Position numbers and translations under genes: made by a program
Origin: Comamonadaceae bacterium
Lineage (GTDB): Bacteria; Pseudomonadota; Gammaproteobacteria; Burkholderiales; Burkholderiaceae_C
Length of the DNA stretch: 64,000 nt
Direction: 5' to 3'
NCBI GenBank assembly: GCA_947448735.1
Contig: CANFOS010000023.1
Location: forward strand, 1 to 64,000
The notes under the pieces: generated by a model
Told to the model about the DNA's origin: nothing
Database searches by the model: none
What the model saw: only the letters and a program-made list of their open reading frames with translations
In this document: positions 9,382 through 19,653 of the stretch, in pieces
How positions within the stretch are numbered: position 1 is the stretch's first letter
Layout of the letters: each line of letters starts with the position of its first letter

Positions 9382-9855
9382 TCAGGGTCGCAAGTAAGCC
9401 CAGCCTTCGCTTTGTTTGGTCATGATTTCGGTCACGCCGGCTGGGACATAACTGAGCGCGGGCAGCATGTCGTCACGGGTCAGCTTCTGGCCGCGCATGG
9501 TGTTTTCGCAGGCCAGTACCTTGACATTGGCTTTCATGGCATCAGCCACGCGCGATGCTGTGGGTGACTCCAGTTTCAGCATGCCAATACCGGGGCCGTA
9601 GACCACGATCTCGATGTCCACATTGGTCACGCCCACGTCGTCTTGCAGGTTTTTGGCATTGTTCAGTGCCAGGTTCCACTTGACCGGGTCGTTGTCACTG
9701 ACCTGAATCACGATTTTGTGTCGTTTCTGCGGGCTTTTCAGGGCTGTAGCCCCCTGATTCTGTGCGTGAGCAGCTATAAAAAAAGGAGTGACCAAAAGCG
9801 CTGAAGTTACAGCACCAGCTTGAATAAAGTGTCTGCGGTTCAATCTGCGGTTCAT
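9382..9855 (-). CDS. DsrE/DsrF-like family protein with twin-arginine type signal
   Basis: MNRRLNRRHFIQAGAVTSALLVTPFFIAAHAQ signal; KIVIQVSDNDPVKWNLALNNAKNLQ...VDIEIVVYGPGIGMLK. Confidence 0.75.
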   Translation of the reverse strand: MNRRLNRRHFIQAGAVTSALLVTPFFIAAHAQNQGATALKSPQKRHKIVIQVSDNDPVKWNLALNNAKNLQDDVGVTNVDIEIVVYGPGIGMLKLESPTASRVADAMKANVKVLACENTMRGQKLTRDDMLPALSYVPAGVTEIMTKQSEGWAYLRP

Positions 9856-9862
9856 TTTTTGC

Positions 9863-11356
9863 TCACTTCTGAATATCGCCCAGGCACAGGTATTTCATCT
9901 CAATGTATTCGTCCATGCCGTGACTCGACCCTTCGCGGCCCAGGCCGGACTGCTTGACGCCACCGAACGGCACATGCTCGGTCGCCAAGATCCCGACGTT
10001 GATGCCGACCATGCCGTATTCCAGCGCTTCGGCCACGCGAAAGATGCGGCCAACGTCGCGGCTGTAAAAGTAGCTGGCCAGGCCAAACTCGGTGTTGTTG
10101 GCCGCGTCAATGGCGTCTTGCTCGTTCGTGAACCTGAACACCGGGGCGAAGGGGCCGAAGGTTTCTTCTCTGGCGCACAGCATGTCGGCGGTGGCGTCGC
10201 CAATCAGCGTAGGTTCAAAAAACTGACCCTCCAGCTTCTTGCCGCCGACCAGCAGCTTGCCGCCTTTGGCCAGCGCATCCGCGATGTGACGGGCGACCTT
10301 GTCGACCGCCGCGTCCTCGATCAGCGGGCCGGTCGTGATGCCTTCCGAAAAACCGTTGCCTACTTTGAGCGTTTTAACTTTGGCCGTGAACTTTTCCACA
10401 AACTCGTCATAGACGCCGTCTTGCACGTAAAGGCGGTTGGCGCACACGCAGGTCTGTCCTGCATTGCGGTATTTGCTGGCCATCGCACCTTCAACGGCGG
10501 AGTCAATATCGGCATCGTCAAACACAATGAAGGGCGCATTGCCACCGAGTTCCAACGACAGTTTTTTGATGGTCGGCGCGCTTTGTGCCATCAACAGACG
10601 GCCCACTTCGGTGGAGCCGGTAAAGCTTAAATGCCGAACCACCGGGCTGGCGCAGATGACTTTTCCGATCGCAATCGAATTGTTGGCGTCAGCCGTCAGG
10701 ACATTAAGTACCCCGGCAGGAATACCTGCACGTATGGCCAACTCTGCTGCCGCCAGCGCTGTCAGCGGCGTTAGTTCTGCGGGTTTGATGACCACTGGGC
10801 AACCGGCTGCCAGCGCGGGCGCAACCTTGCGGGTGATCATGGCCAGCGGAAAATTCCATGGCGTGATGGCGGCGCACACGCCAATCGGTTCCTTGATCAC
10901 CATCAGGCGGCGGTTGTTGTCAAATTGGGGCAGCGTCTCACCGTTCACGCGCTTGGCTTCTTCAGCAAACCATTCCACAAAGCTGGCACCGTAAACAATT
11001 TCGCCCTTGGCCTCGGCAAAGGGTTTGCCTTGCTCGGCTGTCAGGATGCGGCCCAGATCGTCGGCGTTGGCCATCAGAAGTTGAAACCACTTCAGCAAAA
11101 TCGCGTGCCGTTCTTTGCCGGTTTTCTTGCGCCAGGCGGGCCAGGCGGCGTTGGCGGCGGCAATGGCGGCTTCCGCATCCTGCGGGCCCAAGTTGGCCAC
11201 ATCGGCCAACTTGCGGCCGTTAGACGGGTCGTTCACGTCAAAGCGGGCACTGCTTGAGACCCATTGGCCGTTGATCAGCGCGTCGGTTTTAAGCAGGCTG
11301 GGGTCATTGAGCAGGGAGAGTGGGGCGGTCTTCATGTCCATGGCGGGTTCTTTCAT
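9863..11356 (-). CDS. gabD: NAD(P)-dependent succinate-semialdehyde dehydrogenase
   Basis: Aldehyde dehydrogenase family: ITPWNFPLAMITRKVAPALAAGCPVVIKPAELTPL, LELGGNAPFIVFDDADID, NAGQTCVCANR, EYIEMKYLC. Confidence 0.88.
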   Translation of the reverse strand: MKEPAMDMKTAPLSLLNDPSLLKTDALINGQWVSSSARFDVNDPSNGRKLADVANLGPQDAEAAIAAANAAWPAWRKKTGKERHAILLKWFQLLMANADDLGRILTAEQGKPFAEAKGEIVYGASFVEWFAEEAKRVNGETLPQFDNNRRLMVIKEPIGVCAAITPWNFPLAMITRKVAPALAAGCPVVIKPAELTPLTALAAAELAIRAGIPAGVLNVLTADANNSIAIGKVICASPVVRHLSFTGSTEVGRLLMAQSAPTIKKLSLELGGNAPFIVFDDADIDSAVEGAMASKYRNAGQTCVCANRLYVQDGVYDEFVEKFTAKVKTLKVGNGFSEGITTGPLIEDAAVDKVARHIADALAKGGKLLVGGKKLEGQFFEPTLIGDATADMLCAREETFGPFAPVFRFTNEQDAIDAANNTEFGLASYFYSRDVGRIFRVAEALEYGMVGINVGILATEHVPFGGVKQSGLGREGSSHGMDEYIEMKYLCLGDIQK

Positions 11357-11529
11357 TGAGCGTGCCGGGCAAGCACTTTTGGCAGCTTTTAAGCATAGCC
11401 TGTTCGTGGCTGTTGCGCTGTCAAGCGCGGCATAGCTCAAACTTATAATCAGCGGTTTCGTCAAATCAAGTATTCACTGGCCGACCTGTGCTCTTTTTTG
11501 AGAGCAACTTGCGCCCACACTGGCACACC

Positions 11530-14178
11530 ATGAGCAATCCCACCTCTACTTCTTCTGCGGGCACGGCCCTGACTTCTGTCGCTGACATCCGCAAAACTTT
11601 CCTAGACTTTTACGCGGCCAAGGGCCACACCGTGGTGCCGTCGTCATCGCTGGTGCCGGGCAATGACCCAACGCTGATGTTCACCAACTCGGGCATGGTG
11701 CAGTTCAAGGATGTGTTTTTGGGCACCGACAAGCGCAGCTATGTGCGTGCGGCTTCGGTACAAGCGTGCTTGAGAGCAGGCGGCAAACACAACGACCTGG
11801 AAAACGTCGGCTACACCGCCCGCCACCACACCTTTTTTGAAATGCTGGGCAACTGGAGCTTTGGCGATTACTTCAAGCGTGACTCGCTTTTGTGGGGCTG
11901 GGAGTTGCTGACGAAAGTCTACAAGTTGCCGCCTGAAAAGCTGCTGGCCACGGTGTATATCGACGATCAGGAGGCCTACGACATCTGGCTCAACGAGATT
12001 GGTTTGCCGGCTGACCGCATTGTGCGCATTGGCGACAACAAGGGCAAAAAATACGCGTCAGACAACTTCTGGATGATGGCCGATACCGGGCCCTGTGGCC
12101 CGTGCAGCGAGATTTTTTACGACCATGGTGAGCATATCCCCGGCGGGCCACCGGGCAGCCCGGGTGAAGACGGCGACCGCTTCATTGAAATCTGGAACCA
12201 CGTGTTCATGCAGTTTGACATGCAGGCCGACGGCTCACTCGTCAAGCTGCCCGCACCGTGTGTCGACACCGGCATGGGGCTGGAGCGCCTGGCCGCCATC
12301 TTGCAACATGTGCACAGCAACTACGAGATCGATATTTTCGACAAGCTGATCAAGGCCGCCTCGCGCGAGACCGGGTGTACCGACCTGGACAACAAGAGCC
12401 TGCGTGTGATTGCCGACCATATTCGCGCCACCGCGTTTTTGGTCAGCGACGGCGTGAACCCGTCGAATGAAGGGCGCGGCTACGTGCAGCGCCGCATCAT
12501 TCGCCGCGCCATTCGCCATGGCTACAAGCTGGGCAAAAAGACGCCGTTTTTTCACAAGCTGGTGCCAGACCTGGTGGCGCTGATGGGCGATGCGTATCCC
12601 CGTTTGAAGGCCGACGGCGCGCGGGTGATGGATGTGCTGCGGGTTGAGGAAGAGCGGTTTTTTGAGACGCTTGAAATTGGCATGACGATTCTGGATGCCG
12701 CGCTTGCTGACACCCAAGTCTTGCCTGGGGATGTGGCCTTCAAGCTGCACGACACGTACGGCTTTCCGCTCGATTTGTCTGCCGACGTCTGCCGCGAGCG
12801 CGGGCTGAGTGTGGATGAAGCCGGCTTTCATCTGGCCATGGACAAACAAAAAGCCCAAGCCAGAGCCGCAGGCAAATTCAAGATGGACAAGGCGCTGGAT
12901 TACTCCGGCGCAGGCCATGCCTTCACTGGTTACACAAGGCTTGAAGAGCCCGCCAAAGTTGTGGCGCTGTATCTTGATGGCGTGGCCGTGCCGTCTTTGG
13001 CTGCTGGGCAAAACGGCATTGTGGTGCTGAACACCACGCCGTTTTATGCCGAGAGCGGTGGGCAGGTGGGGGATCAGGGCGCCATAGCTTCCAGCAGCGC
13101 GGTGTTTGCAGTTGATGACACCCAAAAAATCAAGGCCGATGTGTTTGGCCATCACGGCAGCGTGAGCCACGGCACGCTCACGGCGGGTGATGCTGTGACT
13201 GCCCAGGTCAGCACCGCCACGCGGGCCGCCACCGTCCGCAACCACAGCGCCACCCACCTGATGCACAAGGCCTTGCGCGAGGTGTTGGGCAGCCATGTGC
13301 AGCAAAAGGGCAGTCTGGTTGACGCTGACAAAACACGGTTTGACTTCACCCACAACGCGCCGGTCACCGATGCGCAAATCCGCGAGATTGAAGCCGCCGT
13401 CAATGCCGAAATTTTGGCGAACGCGGCCACCGATGCGAGCGAGATGGACATGGACGCTGCGCAAAAGACCGGTGCCACGATGCTGTTTGGCGAAAAGTAC
13501 GGTGACAAGGTGCGCGTGCTGACGATTGGTTCAAGCAAAGAACTCTGCGGCGGCACCCACGTGGGCCGCACCGGGGATATTGGCCTGTTCAAAATTGTGG
13601 GTGAAAGCGGCGTAGCGGCGGGTGTGCGGCGCGTCGAGGCTATTACTGGTGGTAATGCGCTGGCGTATTTGCAGTCGCTTGAAGCGACGGTTGAAGCGGC
13701 GGCCGGTTCGCTCAAAGCCAATCCGGCTGAGCTGCAAAACCGCATCGATCAGGTGCTCGACCACGTCAAGACGCTGGAAAAAGAAGTCGCTGCCCTCAAA
13801 GGCAAGCTCGCCTCGTCGCAAGGCGATGAGCTGATGCTGCAAGCCGTGGATGTCAATGGCATCAAGGTGCTGGCTGCCAAGCTCGAAGGAGCAGATGCGA
13901 AAACCCTGCGCGACACCATGGACAAGCTCAAAGACAAGCTGAAAACCGCTGTCATCGTGCTGGCTGCAGCTGACGGCGACAAGGTGCAAATCGCTGCCGG
14001 CGTGACTGCTGACAGCATTGGCAAGGTCAAAGCCGGCGAGCTGGTGAACTTTGTCGCCCAGCAGGTCGGCGGCAAGGGCGGCGGCAAGGCCGACATGGCG
14101 ATGGCTGGCGGCACCGATGCGGCAAAACTGCCGGATGCGCTCAAGTCAGTGCTGGCGTGGGTGACCGAGCGGGTTTGA
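11530..14178 (+). CDS. alaS: Alanine--tRNA ligase
   Basis: Full-length Ala[66 protein letters not shown]. Confidence 0.98.
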   Translation: MSNPTSTSSAGTALTSVADIRKTFLDFYAAKGHTVVPSSSLVPGNDPTLMFTNSGMVQFKDVFLGTDKRSYVRAASVQACLRAGGKHNDLENVGYTARHHTFFEMLGNWSFGDYFKRDSLLWGWELLTKVYKLPPEKLLATVYIDDQEAYDIWLNEIGLPADRIVRIGDNKGKKYASDNFWMMADTGPCGPCSEIFYDHGEHIPGGPPGSPGEDGDRFIEIWNHVFMQFDMQADGSLVKLPAPCVDTGMGLERLAAILQHVHSNYEIDIFDKLIKAASRETGCTDLDNKSLRVIADHIRATAFLVSDGVNPSNEGRGYVQRRIIRRAIRHGYKLGKKTPFFHKLVPDLVALMGDAYPRLKADGARVMDVLRVEEERFFETLEIGMTILDAALADTQVLPGDVAFKLHDTYGFPLDLSADVCRERGLSVDEAGFHLAMDKQKAQARAAGKFKMDKALDYSGAGHAFTGYTRLEEPAKVVALYLDGVAVPSLAAGQNGIVVLNTTPFYAESGGQVGDQGAIASSSAVFAVDDTQKIKADVFGHHGSVSHGTLTAGDAVTAQVSTATRAATVRNHSATHLMHKALREVLGSHVQQKGSLVDADKTRFDFTHNAPVTDAQIREIEAAVNAEILANAATDASEMDMDAAQKTGATMLFGEKYGDKVRVLTIGSSKELCGGTHVGRTGDIGLFKIVGESGVAAGVRRVEAITGGNALAYLQSLEATVEAAAGSLKANPAELQNRIDQVLDHVKTLEKEVAALKGKLASSQGDELMLQAVDVNGIKVLAAKLEGADAKTLRDTMDKLKDKLKTAVIVLAAADGDKVQIAAGVTADSIGKVKAGELVNFVAQQVGGKGGGKADMAMAGGTDAAKLPDALKSVLAWVTERV

Positions 14179-14193
14179 ATACGCGTTGGCAGT

Positions 14194-14263
14194 TGCTATT
14201 TATTCAGTAGCTGCTCGCCCTTATTTTTGTTGGGCTACAGGCACTTTTATGCCTTAAAGTGGC
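14194..14263 (+). repeat. Dispersed ~55-70 bp repeat element, copy B (intergenic alaS/egtD)
   Basis: GCTATTTATTCAGTAGCTGCTCGCCCTTATTTTTGTTGGGCTACAGGCACTTTTATGCC; related to copies at 9735, 19054, 30279, 56155, 62537. Confidence 0.7.
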
Positions 14264-14282
14264 TAAAAATGACGCAAAACAG

Positions 14283-15263
14283 TCATTTTGAAGCCCAAAA
14301 CACACCAAACCAGCCTTGCGCATCCGTCCAGTGCTGCACATGGCTGAAACCAGCTTGTTTGAGCAGCGTGCTCATGCCATCGAGCGTGTATTTGTAGGAG
14401 TTCTCGGTATGGATGCGCTCTCCGGCGGCGAAGCTTCTTTCGTGACCGACCCAGCGCACCGTGGTGTTTGTGATGGCTTCCAGATGCATTTCAATTCGCG
14501 AGTCTTGCAGGTTGAACAGCGCAACGTGCCGCCATTGCCGCAGATCAAAGTCAGAGTCCAGCAAGGCGTTGACATGGAGCAGCACGTTTTTGTTGAATGC
14601 AGCCGTCACGCCCGCTGCGTCGTCGTAAGCCGCTTGCAGCACCGCAGCGTCTTTGACCAGATCAATGCCCAACAGCAAGCCACTGGCCTTGCCCTGTTGG
14701 GTGTCCGCTATCTGCTGTAAAAACCGCCGCGCATCTGGCGGCGAGAAGTTGCCCAGGCTGGAGCCTGGGTAGAAGAAAACGCGGTCGTGGCTCTGCACAG
14801 CATCGGGCAGCGTCAGCGCGCTTGAAAAATCCATAGCCACGCCCACGATGTCCAGCGCAGTAAAGCGGGCTTGCAGTTTGTCAGCCGCTTCGCGCAGAAA
14901 GTCCACAGAAATATCAACCGGCACGTACTGGCGCGGTGACAAAAACGGCATCAGCGCGGCGGCTTTGGCGCAATTGCCGGCACCCAGGTCAATCAGGCAG
15001 GCGGTTTTAATGCCTGAATCAGCTACAGCCCTCGCTATATGGGCGTTATGCGCTTCAAAAATGCTAGCTTCAGTACGGGTGGGGTAGTAGTCGTCCAGCA
15101 GGGTGATGGCTTCAAACAGCTTGGAGCCCAGCAGGTTGTAAAAGTACTTTGGCGCGATGTTGGCAGCAGGCATCAACAGCCCTTGAGCCAGCTCGTCGAC
15201 TGCCACGGCAGATGACGCTGAAAGCGCTGGGCTCTGGGTGAGAAATTGTGGTGTTAGGGGCAT
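14283..15263 (-). CDS. egtD: L-histidine N(alpha)-methyltransferase (EgtD family)
   Basis: PKYFYNLLGSKLFEAITLLDDYYPTRTE, LIDLGAGNCAKAA, PGSSLGNFSP, GLLLGIDLVKD; C-term SYKYTLDGM. Confidence 0.85.
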   Translation of the reverse strand: MPLTPQFLTQSPALSASSAVAVDELAQGLLMPAANIAPKYFYNLLGSKLFEAITLLDDYYPTRTEASIFEAHNAHIARAVADSGIKTACLIDLGAGNCAKAAALMPFLSPRQYVPVDISVDFLREAADKLQARFTALDIVGVAMDFSSALTLPDAVQSHDRVFFYPGSSLGNFSPPDARRFLQQIADTQQGKASGLLLGIDLVKDAAVLQAAYDDAAGVTAAFNKNVLLHVNALLDSDFDLRQWRHVALFNLQDSRIEMHLEAITNTTVRWVGHERSFAAGERIHTENSYKYTLDGMSTLLKQAGFSHVQHWTDAQGWFGVFWASK

Positions 15264-15323
15264 GGATGGGTGAATGAAGACAAGCGCAGCACCGCGTCAA
15301 AGGTGCCCTGATAGCATAGCGCC

Positions 15324-15842
15324 ATGTTTTTTAGCCGACGCCACTTCCTCCAAACAGCTGGCGCCGCCTTGCTGCCCCTGCATGCCGCCTTTGCGCAGAA
15401 CAATCACGAAGTCACCCCCTGGACGGGTCCCGTGAGTCATTTTTCATTGGTCGACACCACAGGCAAAACCTGGCAACCGTCACATCTCAAAGGCCGCGCC
15501 GTGCTGCTGAACTTTTGGGCCAGTTGGTGCGAGCCGTGTCGCGCTGAAATGCCGACCTTGCAGCAGGTGGCTGACTTGTACGGGCCGGACAAGCTGCTGG
15601 TGCTGGCGATCAATTTCAAAGAGACGGCCCAGCGCGCATTGCAGTTTGCCAACACAACCGGTGTCACCATGCCCGTGCTGCTCGACATGCAGGGAAAAAC
15701 CGCCGCGCAATGGGGTGTCAAGGTGTTTCCCACCACGCTGACCATCAACAGCCGGGGACAGCCGCAACAGCGCGTCAAGGGCGAGGTGGACTGGACCGGC
15801 CCTGCGTCTGCCAAGATGATTGACGGGCTTTTGAAGAGCTGA
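15324..15842 (+). CDS. TlpA-family thiol:disulfide oxidoreductase
   Basis: LLNFWASWCEPCRAEMPTLQQ (CxxC); FPTTLTINSRGQ. Confidence 0.88.
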   Translation: MFFSRRHFLQTAGAALLPLHAAFAQNNHEVTPWTGPVSHFSLVDTTGKTWQPSHLKGRAVLLNFWASWCEPCRAEMPTLQQVADLYGPDKLLVLAINFKETAQRALQFANTTGVTMPVLLDMQGKTAAQWGVKVFPTTLTINSRGQPQQRVKGEVDWTGPASAKMIDGLLKS

Positions 15843-15898
15843 AAACACAGGCTGCATGATGCAGTGATAATTTCAGGACTTTAAAAGGACTTTCGCTC

Positions 15899-17011
15899 AT
15901 GACCACACCCCGCCGCACTTTTTTGAAAAAAACAGCCGCAGCTGCCGCTGCGCTCGGCGCCGTGCCTGGCATGCCTTTTGCGCAAACACTGGCCAACCGC
16001 AGCTTTACCCCTCAAAGCGGCGCCTGGCGCACCTTCGATGTGACGACACGGGTTGACATCATCAAGCCCCAGGGTGCAACCCAAGTCTGGCTGCCTATTC
16101 CTTCGGTCAACAGCGACTACCAGCGCTCGCTTGACAACAGCTTTTCAACCAACGGTACGGGCCAGATGAAAAGCGACGGCAAAGATGGCGCCAAGATGCT
16201 GTACGTCGAGTTTGCAGGCAGTCAAGCCACGCCCTACGTTGAGCTGACCAGCCGCGTGCAGACCCAGAGCCGCGCTGTCGACTGGTCACAAAAAAACGCC
16301 GCGCCTGATGATGCCGACACCCTGAAATACTTCACCCGCGCCACCACGCTGATCCCGACCGATGGCATTGTGCGCAAAACCGCCTTGGCCGCGACCCAAG
16401 GCGCTAAATCCGACGTAGAAAAAACGCAAAAAATTTACGACTGGATTGTGGCCAATACCTACCGCGAGCCCAAGGTGCGCGGCTGCGGTGTGGGCGACAT
16501 CAAGACCATGCTGGAAACCGGCGATCTGGGCGGCAAGTGCGCTGACTTGAATGCGCTGTTTGTCGGCTTGTGCCGCTCGGTGGGTGTGCCAGCGCGTGAT
16601 GTCTACGGCATTCGCCTGGTGCCATCCGCTTTTGGCTACAAGGAACTGTCGGGCAACCCGGCCAGTTTGAAGGGCGCGCAGCATTGCCGCTCTGAAGCGT
16701 ATTTGAAGGGCTACGGCTGGGTCGCGATGGACCCGGCCGACGTGGCCAAAGTCATGCGGCTGGAGACGGCCGACTGGATCAAGACCACCATCAACCCGGT
16801 GGTCTCGCCGGTCAACAAGGCTTTGTTTGGCGGATGGGAAGGCAACTGGATGGCCTACAACACCGCGCATGACATTGCACTGCCCAAGTCAAAGGGTGAG
16901 GTGCTGGGCTTTTTCATGTACCCGATGGCTGAAAATGCCGCCGGCCGGTTTGACCCCTATGCGCCGGATGATTTCAAGTACCAGATCACAGCCAAAGAAA
17001 TCAAAGCCTGA
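15899..17011 (+). CDS. Transglutaminase-like (cysteine protease) domain protein, secreted, Tat-like signal
   Basis: MTTPRRTFLKKTAAAAAALGAVPG; GGKCADLNALFVGLCRSVGVPARDVYGIRL; HCRSEAYLKGYGWVAMDPAD. Confidence 0.85.
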   Translation: MTTPRRTFLKKTAAAAAALGAVPGMPFAQTLANRSFTPQSGAWRTFDVTTRVDIIKPQGATQVWLPIPSVNSDYQRSLDNSFSTNGTGQMKSDGKDGAKMLYVEFAGSQATPYVELTSRVQTQSRAVDWSQKNAAPDDADTLKYFTRATTLIPTDGIVRKTALAATQGAKSDVEKTQKIYDWIVANTYREPKVRGCGVGDIKTMLETGDLGGKCADLNALFVGLCRSVGVPARDVYGIRLVPSAFGYKELSGNPASLKGAQHCRSEAYLKGYGWVAMDPADVAKVMRLETADWIKTTINPVVSPVNKALFGGWEGNWMAYNTAHDIALPKSKGEVLGFFMYPMAENAAGRFDPYAPDDFKYQITAKEIKA

Positions 17012-17903
17012 AGGTCAAAGTCAGGCGGCTTTCAAACCGCCTTGACGCCCCTGTCACCGGGTCTTTAAACGCAATCGACTTGGCCAGCAACTGCAGCGGT
17101 AAGCTGTAGTCATCCTCCGGCGTGTCAGCCACTGGCGGGTACATCCGGTCGTTCAAAATCGGCAAGCCCAGTGCGTTCATGTGGACGCGCAGCTGGTGTT
17201 TTTTGCCCGTGACCGGGCTCAGTGCGTACCTGGCCATATCGCCATTTTTTTCAATCACATCCATGTGGGTTTCGCTGTTCGGCTGGCCCGGCACCTCGCG
17301 CTGCCTGAAGAACGGTTCGTCTTCAACAATTCGGCTTTTGCGGGTGACAGGCCAGGTCAAATCTGGCCGCCAGGGTGCGATGGCTTCATAGTGCTTGGTC
17401 ACCGCATGGTCTCTGAACAGCGCCTGGTACGCATTGCGCTCGTCCGGCTGTATGCAGAACAGCACCAGCCCGGCGGTCTCGCGGTCAATGCGGTGAATCG
17501 GAATCAAGGTGTCAATGCCCAGCCGCTTTTTGAGCCGCACCAGCAGCGTTTCTTGCAGGTAATGGCCGGACGGTGTGACGGGCAGAAAGTGCGGTTTGTC
17601 GGCCACGACCAGACGGTCGTCCTGGTACAGCACCGTTTCGTCAAACGGAATGCGCGCCTCCACATCGACGGCGCGATAGTAGTAAATGCGCATCGGGCCG
17701 GGGAAGGGTCGCTCTGGGGTGACCTGCCCCCCGAATTCGTCAACCACCAGTTGGTGAGCCATACGCTCAAGCCAGACCTCACGGGTGATGGCGGGAAAGC
17801 GCTCAACCAGAAAATCTGTGATGGTGCGCCACTTGCCTGCGGTCAGGCCGACGCAGCTCGGGCCGACGCCATTTTTTGTGGGCAGGCCGTGCAGGTCCGT
17901 CAC
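17001..17903 (-). CDS. RluA-type 23S rRNA/tRNA pseudouridine synthase
   Basis: [60 protein letters not shown] start overlapping trmB stop. Confidence 0.85.
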   Translation of the reverse strand: MTDLHGLPTKNGVGPSCVGLTAGKWRTITDFLVERFPAITREVWLERMAHQLVVDEFGGQVTPERPFPGPMRIYYYRAVDVEARIPFDETVLYQDDRLVVADKPHFLPVTPSGHYLQETLLVRLKKRLGIDTLIPIHRIDRETAGLVLFCIQPDERNAYQALFRDHAVTKHYEAIAPWRPDLTWPVTRKSRIVEDEPFFRQREVPGQPNSETHMDVIEKNGDMARYALSPVTGKKHQLRVHMNALGLPILNDRMYPPVADTPEDDYSLPLQLLAKSIAFKDPVTGASRRFESRLTLTFRL

Positions 17904-18598
17904 AGTCGCTTGTAGACCAGATCCCACACGCCGTGCCCCAGCTTGATGCCGCGGTTTTCAAACTTGGTCAGGGGGCGGTAGTCGGGCTTGGGGGCGTAGG
18001 CATCGGGCGATGTGTTTTGCAGCATTGGCTCTGTGCCCAGCACTTGAAGTATTTGCTCGGCGTAGGGCTGCCAGTCGGTGGCGCAATGCAGATAGCCGCC
18101 GGGTTTCAAGCGGGCTGCCAGATTGGCGATCAGCGGGGTTTGAATCAAGCGGCGCTTGTTGTGCTTTTTCTTGTGCCACGGGTCGGGGAAAAAGATATGG
18201 ATACCGTCCAGACTGCCCAGGGCCAGCATGTGGTCAATCACCTCCACCGCGTCGTGCTGCAAGATCCGGATGTTGGTCAGATGTTGTTCTTCAATCCGCT
18301 TGAGCAGGGCGCCCACGCCGGGGGTGTGGACTTCGCAGCATAAAAAGTTGGTATCCGGCTTGCCGGCTGCAATCTGCGCCGTGGCTTCACCCATACCAAA
18401 CCCGATTTCCAACACAGTGGGCGCGGTACGCTGGAAGATCGTGTCGAAACGGCACAACTCGGGCGTGTACGGCAACAGATACTGTGGGCCTTGGGTTTCG
18501 AATGCCTTGGCTTGGCCTGCCGTGGTGCGACCGGTGCGAAGGACAAAGCTGCGGATGGTGCGGAGCGGGAAGGCCTGGGGGGTGGTTTGTTCAGTCAC
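17900..18598 (-). CDS. trmB: tRNA (guanine-N7-)-methyltransferase
   Basis: [36 protein letters not shown]. Confidence 0.95.
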   Translation of the reverse strand: MTEQTTPQAFPLRTIRSFVLRTGRTTAGQAKAFETQGPQYLLPYTPELCRFDTIFQRTAPTVLEIGFGMGEATAQIAAGKPDTNFLCCEVHTPGVGALLKRIEEQHLTNIRILQHDAVEVIDHMLALGSLDGIHIFFPDPWHKKKHNKRRLIQTPLIANLAARLKPGGYLHCATDWQPYAEQILQVLGTEPMLQNTSPDAYAPKPDYRPLTKFENRGIKLGHGVWDLVYKRL

Positions 18599-19571
18599 AG
18601 TGCAATTTTAAAGCGCCTGAACGCGCAACTAGCCGTACCATCCATTGGGCGACGGCTTGCTGCAACCAGTCAGCGGGGTTGGAGGCAAAGCAGGTGATCC
18701 CCAAATGTTGGCCTGCTTGCGCCAACGCTTCAAGCGGGTCTTGCAAATCCACCGCCTGCGCCCCGTTTTGCTTGGACAGCTTGTCACCATCGGCCCCCAA
18801 CACCACAGGCGTGTGCAGGTAGTGCGCTTGCGGCAAACCCAGGGCGCGCTGCAACAGAATTTGTCGGGCCGTGTTGTGCGCCAGGTCTGCGCCCCGAACG
18901 ATATGCGTGACGCCTTGCGCCGCGTCGTCCACCACCACGGCCAGCTGATAAGCCCACAGGCCGTCTGCGCGTTGGAGCACGAAGTCACCCACCTCGCGGC
19001 TCACGTTTTGATGTTGTTGGCCTGACAGGCGGTCCACCCAATGAATCTCATGTGCTATCAATTCAGGATCTGCTCGCCGACGTATTTGTTGGCCTGAAGG
19101 CCCGTTGGATGGTTGGAAAGTGCTCAAAAAGCGCCATGAGCGGGCTTGTTTGCCATTGAGGCCGCCTCTGCAGGTGCCAGGGTACACCAGCTCAGCGTGT
19201 CGCGCGCGCTGCTGGCCTGCTGCAGCGATGGCCTGCTCAATGTCCAGCCGGGAGCAACTGCAGGGGTAGGCCTGCGCCTGCGCAACGAGCTGGTTCAAGG
19301 CCTGTTGGTAGAGGTGGCCGCGTTGTGACTGGTAAATCGGCGGCGCGTCAGGATGCAAACCGCAGACGGCCAGCTGCTGCAAGATGATGTGGTCTGCGCC
19401 CGGCACGCAGCGGGGTGTGTCGACATCTTCAATGCGCACCAGCCATTGGCCATCATGGGCTTTGGCGTCCAGCCAGCTGGCCAGCGCCGCCACCAGCGAA
19501 CCGGCATGCAAAGGCCCGGTGGGTGAGGGTGCGAATCTTCCGATGTAGCTGGACCTGATTTTTTTAACCAT
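18591..19571 (-). CDS. gluQRS: Glutamyl-Q tRNA(Asp) synthetase
   Basis: [74 protein letters not shown]. Confidence 0.93.
   Translation of the reverse strand: MVKKIRSSYIGRFAPSPTGPLHAGSLVAALASWLDAKAHDGQWLVRIEDVDTPRCVPGADHIILQQLAVCGLHPDAPPIYQSQRGHLYQQALNQLVAQAQAYPCSCSRLDIEQAIAAAGQQRARHAELVYPGTCRGGLNGKQARSWRFLSTFQPSNGPSGQQIRRRADPELIAHEIHWVDRLSGQQHQNVSREVGDFVLQRADGLWAYQLAVVVDDAAQGVTHIVRGADLAHNTARQILLQRALGLPQAHYLHTPVVLGADGDKLSKQNGAQAVDLQDPLEALAQAGQHLGITCFASNPADWLQQAVAQWMVRLVARSGALKLHCD
19054..19112 (+). repeat. Dispersed repeat element, copy D, inside gluQRS (in frame)
   Basis: GCTATCAATTCAGGATCTGCTCGCCGACGTATTTGTTGGCCTGAAGGCCCGTT aligns with copy B GCTATTTATTCAGTAGCTGCTCGCCCTTATTTTTGTTGGGCTACAGGCACTTT. 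Confidence 0.65.
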
Positions 19572-19653
19572 CGCTCTGTTTTTTCGACGCGCCGCCCCCG
19601 TAATAACGCTCCCCCGAGGGGCAGCGTGTGACACGACGCCAAAAGCGTCTGGG

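Noticed and set aside
13076-13110. GCCATAGCTTCCAGCAGC in alaS as another copy of the dispersed repeat
   Set aside because: Only a short match; the encoded residues fit the normal AlaS motif (GDQGAI...FxVxDTQK).
12235-13464. 409-aa antisense ORF within alaS (minus strand)
   Set aside because: Shadow ORF from GC-rich codon bias opposite a well-conserved alaS; no recognisable domain or RBS.
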